From positions 3,100,001 to 3,164,000 of the forward strand of contig CP185379.1 in NCBI GenBank assembly GCA_049177215.1: 64,000 bases of DNA. The letters run 5' to 3'. Both the position numbers and the translations under genes were made by a program. This document shows positions 60,680 to 64,000 of this stretch, piece after piece; the stretch's first letter is position 1; the number at the start of each line of letters is the position of its first letter. This stretch comes from Pollutiaquabacter aromativorans (GTDB lineage: Bacteria > Bacteroidota > Bacteroidia > AKYH767-A > 2013-40CM-41-45). Below the pieces are notes generated by a model that was given only the letters and a program-made list of their open reading frames with translations, made no database searches and was not told the origin of the DNA.

Positions 60680-61873
60680 ATGCCTGCGCCCTTTCGTTTG
60701 TTGACCATTTTTCTGGAGAGCCCGTCGTTCGTGCGCGACATCTGGCTGTTGCTGATCAGCCTGTTGCTGTTCGGCGCGACGCTGTACATCTATGTGCGCC
60801 TCCGCAGCAACACCTTTCGTCGTATCCGGCATTTGCTCGAAGAGCGCGTCGAAGTGAAGACCCGGCAGCTTGTCGAGAAGAACCTGGAACTGGAACAGCT
60901 TTCGCTCGTGGCGAGCCGTACCGACAACAGCGTGCTCATCGCCGCGCCCGACACCCGCATTGAATGGGTGAACGACGCCTTCCTCCGACTCTACGCGATG
61001 CCCAAAGACAAAGTGCTGGGCATGCGCCTGCACGAGATCGCCATTTACCGCGACATCGACCAGCAGGTGGAGCAAACGCTGAAGCAGGAACACTCGAGCA
61101 TTTTCGAATCCAACGTCACCACCCACCATCCGCGGAACATCTGGATCAGCAGTACGCTGACGCCGGTGTACGACGAAGAGGCGCGGCTGAAAAAACTGGT
61201 GATGGTGGACACCGACATCACCTCGACGAAGCAACTGCAGCAGCAGATCGAAGCCTCGCTGAAGGAGAAGGACGTGTTGTTGAAAGAGATCCACCACCGC
61301 GTCAAGAACAACCTGCAGATCATCATCAGTCTGTTGAACCTGCAGTCGGGTTACATCAAGGACGAATCGACGCTTAAGGCCGTGCAGGACGGACAGAACC
61401 GCGTACGTTCGATGGCGCTGGTGCACGAGAAATTCTACCAGGCCGACGAACTCACCGAGATCGCCTTTGGCGAGTACATGGAAAAACTTTGTCAGTACCT
61501 GTACCAGTCGTACGGCGACAAGACCGACCGTGTCCGCGTGCTGATCGACGCCGGCGACGTGGCGCTCGACATGGACACGGCGATGCCTTGCGGATTGCTG
61601 GTGAACGAGATCGTGTCGAACAGCTACAAGTACGGCTTCCCCGGACAGCGCAGCGGTGAGATCCGCATCCGGATGTTTCGGGAAGACAAGACCGTAACGC
61701 TGGATATCACCGACAACGGCATCGGCCTGCCGGAGGGTTTTTCGGTGGAATCCTCGGAATCGCTGGGCATGCAGCTCATCCAGGCGCTGACCAGTCAGCT
61801 CGACGGCGAGCTGAGTATCGGGCGGGAGAACGGAACGCGGTTTACGGTAAAGTTCCCGTATCCAAAGGGCTGA
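60680..61873 (+). CDS. Sensor histidine kinase (PAS, HisKA_2 type)
   Basis: The 397-residue protein has an N-terminal transmembrane helix (DIWLLLISLLLFGATLYIYV, 20-39) and a coiled segment. A PAS domain follows (about 75-185, TDNSVLIAAPDTRIEWVNDA). The HisKA_2 phosphoacceptor is in KEIHHRVKNNLQIIISLLNL (His205). The HATPase has N-box CGLLVNEIVSNSYKYGF, G1 DITDNGIGLPEG, and a final ENGTRFTVKFPY. The response regulator follows 75 nt downstream, so they are probably a pair, although LytTR regulators more often pair with other kinases. The signal is unknown. Confidence 0.93.
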   Translation: MPAPFRLLTIFLESPSFVRDIWLLLISLLLFGATLYIYVRLRSNTFRRIRHLLEERVEVKTRQLVEKNLELEQLSLVASRTDNSVLIAAPDTRIEWVNDAFLRLYAMPKDKVLGMRLHEIAIYRDIDQQVEQTLKQEHSSIFESNVTTHHPRNIWISSTLTPVYDEEARLKKLVMVDTDITSTKQLQQQIEASLKEKDVLLKEIHHRVKNNLQIIISLLNLQSGYIKDESTLKAVQDGQNRVRSMALVHEKFYQADELTEIAFGEYMEKLCQYLYQSYGDKTDRVRVLIDAGDVALDMDTAMPCGLLVNEIVSNSYKYGFPGQRSGEIRIRMFREDKTVTLDITDNGIGLPEGFSVESSESLGMQLIQALTSQLDGELSIGRENGTRFTVKFPYPKG

Positions 61874-61948
61874 TTATTTGATTTTTACGCATTTTAAGGT
61901 AACCTAATCGGGCGGCGTCCGGTACAAGGTTATGATATACTTTGACCT

Positions 61949-63091
61949 ATGTCTGCTTTGAAAATAATGATTGTCGAGGACGAGATCATCGTCGCGAAAG
62001 ACATCCAGCGCATTTTGAAAAAGCTGGGTTACGAAGCGTTCGATCCGTTCGCCAACGGTAAGAAGGCGCTCGACGCGGTGGAGAAGTTGAATCCGGACCT
62101 CATCCTGCTCGACATCAACCTGAAGAGCAGCGAGCTGGACGGCATCCAGGTGGGTGAGCAGATCCACCAGCACTACCAGATCCCGTTCATCTACCTCACG
62201 GCCTTCTCCGATAAGAACACCCTCGACCGCGCCAAGCTGACGGAGCCGTACGGCTACATCATCAAGCCGTTCGAAGAAGACGATATCCGCACCGCGATCG
62301 AGATCGCGTATTACAAATACACCAAGGACCTCGAGCTCCAGAACAAAGGCAACCGTTTCGCCGCCGCGCTGGACACGCTCGACGTAGCCGTGATCATCAC
62401 CGACGCCAACGAGAAAGTCATCTTCATGAACAAGATGGCGGAAACGCTGACCGGCTGTCTGAAGCAGGAGGCCTTGGGCAAAGACATCAGCGTCGCGATG
62501 AAGAACTCCGGTTCGGAGACCAAATCCGTTTTCAAGACCCTGGCCCATACGGTGGTCGGCGAGTCGCAGAAGCAGGATGGCGATTCGGCCGTGACCATCA
62601 GCAACGGCGCGGCGGAGAACAAAGTCGCCGTTAACACCTTCCCGATCCTGACGGTCAACAACAAGATCAACGGCTGCGCGTTTGTGATCAGCGGCGGAGG
62701 TTCGCCCCGACGCGAAGCCGGCACGGAGACCACCACCGACAAGAACCTGTTCAACTTCCTGGAGAACATTTATGCGAACAACAGCTTCTTCGTCAAGAAG
62801 GACTCGCGTTTCGTGCGCGTGAACTTCCAGGACATCCTCTGGATCGAAGCGTTGGACAACTATGTCATCATCAAGACCTCGAGCAAGGAGCAGTTCATCC
62901 TGCACAGCTCGATGAAAGACATCGAAGCCAAGTTGCCGCCGCTCAACTTCGCGCGCGTGCACCGTTCCTACATTGTGCAGCTCGAGAAGATCGGCGCGCT
63001 GGAAGAGAACGCCTGCATCATCGACGGCAACCGGATTCCCATCGGCAAGTCCTACAAGGAGAACCTGATGAGCCGACTCAACCTGTTCTGA
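61949..63091 (+). CDS. Response regulator with PAS and LytTR DNA-binding domains
   Basis: This 380-residue protein has a receiver domain (2-120, phosphoacceptor Asp55 in LILLDIN, acidic DE at 11-12 and the Lys of YIIKPFEE). A PAS-like domain follows (about 135-235, LDTLDVAVIITDANEKVIFM), and then a LytTR domain (about 275-380). The last contains FVRVNFQDILWIEALDNYVI and NFARVHRSYIVQLEKIGAL. The REC-PAS-LytTR order is common in Bacteroidota. It should bind DNA and regulate transcription when phosphorylated. A terminator hairpin follows. Confidence 0.94.
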   Translation: MSALKIMIVEDEIIVAKDIQRILKKLGYEAFDPFANGKKALDAVEKLNPDLILLDINLKSSELDGIQVGEQIHQHYQIPFIYLTAFSDKNTLDRAKLTEPYGYIIKPFEEDDIRTAIEIAYYKYTKDLELQNKGNRFAAALDTLDVAVIITDANEKVIFMNKMAETLTGCLKQEALGKDISVAMKNSGSETKSVFKTLAHTVVGESQKQDGDSAVTISNGAAENKVAVNTFPILTVNNKINGCAFVISGGGSPRREAGTETTTDKNLFNFLENIYANNSFFVKKDSRFVRVNFQDILWIEALDNYVIIKTSSKEQFILHSSMKDIEAKLPPLNFARVHRSYIVQLEKIGALEENACIIDGNRIPIGKSYKENLMSRLNLF

Positions 63092-63110
63092 TCGCAACAG
63101 CAACCCATCG

Positions 63111-63142
63111 AAGCCGCCCCCGGAAACCCCGCGGGGCGGCTT
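63111..63142 (+). terminator. Hairpin terminator of the response regulator gene
   Basis: AAGCCGCCCC (63111-63120) pairs with GGGGCGGCTT (63133-63142), followed by a T-rich stretch (TTTGCTTTC). Confidence 0.85.
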
Positions 63143-63194
63143 TGCTTTCATGCACCCTTCATTCATCCGGTGATCGCCGGAAGGGCGGAAGCCT

Positions 63195-63202
63195 TACCTT
63201 CG
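63195..63202 (+). promoter_or_regulatory. -7-like promoter box of the ABC transporter gene (TACCTTCG)
   Basis: TACCTTCG is one mismatch from TAnnTTTG. Its last base is 4 nt before the GTG start codon, implying a leaderless or nearly leaderless mRNA. Confidence 0.4.
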
Positions 63203-63206
63203 CCCC

Positions 63207-63968
63207 GTGAAACAGCCGATCATTGTCGTCGACCAACTGGTGAAGCACTATCCCGGCGTACAGGCGGTGAACGGGATCAGCTTCGAGGTGCACGAAGGCG
63301 AGATCTTCGGGCTCCTCGGGCCCAACGGCGCGGGCAAGACCACCACGCTGGAGATCATCGAAACGCTGCGCGAAAAAACCGCAGGCAGTGTACGCGTCTG
63401 CGGCTACGACGTTGACCGCGATGTGAACGAGATCAAGCAGCGCATCGGCGTGCAGTTGCAGGCCGCGGGCTATTATCCGAGCCTTACCCTGATCGAACTC
63501 CTCCGCTTGTTCTCCGGCCTGTACAACGTCACCATCGATCCGATGGAGATGCTCCGACGGGTCGGACTGGAAGACAAAGGCAAGGCGAAATACAAAGAGC
63601 TTTCCGGGGGACAGAAACAGCGGTTCAGCATTTGTACCACGCTGATCAACCGGCCGCAGGTCGTATTTCTGGACGAACCAACGACCGGACTCGATCCCCA
63701 GGCGCGCCGCAATTTGTGGGAGCTCATCCGCGAGATCCGGCAACAGGGCACCACCGTGGTGATCACCACGCATTACATGGACGAGGCCGAGAATCTTTGC
63801 GACCGGGTAGCCATTGTGGAGAAAGGCCGCATCATCGCGCTCGATACCCCGGACCGGTTGATCGATCAATTGGTGGCGAGCGGCTTCGAGCGTCCGCGCG
63901 AAGTGAAGAAAGCCAACCTGGAAGACGTATTCCTGTCGCTCACCGGACACAGCTGGAGGGACCAATAA
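63207..63968 (+). CDS. ABC transporter ATP-binding protein
   Basis: GTG 63207 gives 253 residues of an ABC ATPase. Walker A is LLGPNGAGKTTTLEII (37-52), followed by a Q-loop and the signature ELSGGQKQRFSICTTL. Walker B is VVFLDEPTTGLDPQ, and the H-loop is VVITTHYMDEAENL. The C-terminus DVFLSLTGHSWRDQ resembles the CcmA/drug-exporter (ABC-2) subfamily. GTG is chosen because no ATG precedes the motif and a -7 box lies just upstream. It pairs with the gene starting at 63970. Confidence 0.93.
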   Translation: MKQPIIVVDQLVKHYPGVQAVNGISFEVHEGEIFGLLGPNGAGKTTTLEIIETLREKTAGSVRVCGYDVDRDVNEIKQRIGVQLQAAGYYPSLTLIELLRLFSGLYNVTIDPMEMLRRVGLEDKGKAKYKELSGGQKQRFSICTTLINRPQVVFLDEPTTGLDPQARRNLWELIREIRQQGTTVVITTHYMDEAENLCDRVAIVEKGRIIALDTPDRLIDQLVASGFERPREVKKANLEDVFLSLTGHSWRDQ

Positions 63969-63969
63969 G

Positions 63970-64000
63970 ATGAACGCCCCACAACAACCCCGGTACAATC
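63970..64000 (+). CDS. Start of a following gene, probably the ABC-2 permease (partial)
   Basis: ATG 63970 opens 1 nt after the ATPase stop and encodes MNAPQQPRYN before the window ends. Position suggests the membrane permease of the same transporter; the ten residues alone do not show it. Confidence 0.5.
   Translation, partial: MNAPQQPRYN

Noticed and set aside
1..64000. tRNA or rRNA genes
   Set aside because: I saw no cloverleaf-like or conserved rRNA sequence while reading, though a tRNA search program was not available.

Overview
The window looks like a chromosomal piece of a moderately GC-rich Bacteroidota bacterium. Three things point there. There is a large secreted protein with SprB-like repeats and a type IX secretion C-terminal sorting domain. 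There is an ExbB-ExbD-ExbD-TonB operon of the Bacteroidota layout. Several genes have TAnnTTTG (-7) promoter boxes. I cannot name a genus.

Layout. 1-4 kb: polyphosphate cluster (sixA, a small basic protein, ppk1, and ppx cut by the window edge). 4-8 kb: a degenerate nuclease-like protein, a frameshifted SLC13/TrkA-C transporter, a YeiH-type exporter and a thioredoxin. 8-17.5 kb: coiled-coil protein, RNase R, then the TonB-energising operon with a PstS-like lipoprotein and a TPR protein. 17.6-22.4 kb: nuoL-M-N of respiratory complex I, without the other nuo genes. 23-29.4 kb: a compact secreted-protein operon (beta-barrel, subtilase, small secreted protein) and the T9SS cargo protein. 25.8-35.1 kb: five repeat islands made of degenerate 7-bp repeats and paired GCCCC/GGGGC hairpins, interleaved with an orphan antitoxin, a GluQ-type synthetase, a HipBST-like toxin module and a truncated nucleotidase.

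35.5-48.5 kb is a defence-type island. It holds a type I restriction-modification system (hsdM, hsdS, hsdR) with rhuM, a GIY-YIG gene and a small glycine-rich protein between its parts. Next to it is an AT-rich three-gene cassette in which a stand-alone RelA/SpoT synthetase sits between two nucleoid-associated (NA37/NdpA-like) proteins, with only 2 bp between genes. I know of no described system with this composition and consider it the best candidate for an undescribed one.

48.8-51.6 kb: M28 peptidase, PhzF-like protein and rpiB, all leftward. 51.6-52.1 kb: a gene-free stretch with two perfect DnaA boxes, near-boxes and an AT-rich tract. Genes from about 11.5 kb to here run left and most genes beyond run right, as expected at a replication origin. 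52.1-52.6 kb: heptad arrays in inverted arms. 52.6-64 kb: nadA, a MORN-like repeat protein, an unrecognised 517-aa protein, an orphan VirD4/TraG-like ATPase overlapping a SET-domain gene, an APC permease, a histidine kinase and LytTR response regulator pair, and an ABC transporter running off the end.

Two themes recur. Heptanucleotide arrays abut the 3' ends of genes, and in four cases the gene's TAG stop codon lies inside the array. Several promoters place the -7 box only 3-5 nt before the start codon, suggesting leaderless or near-leaderless transcripts.
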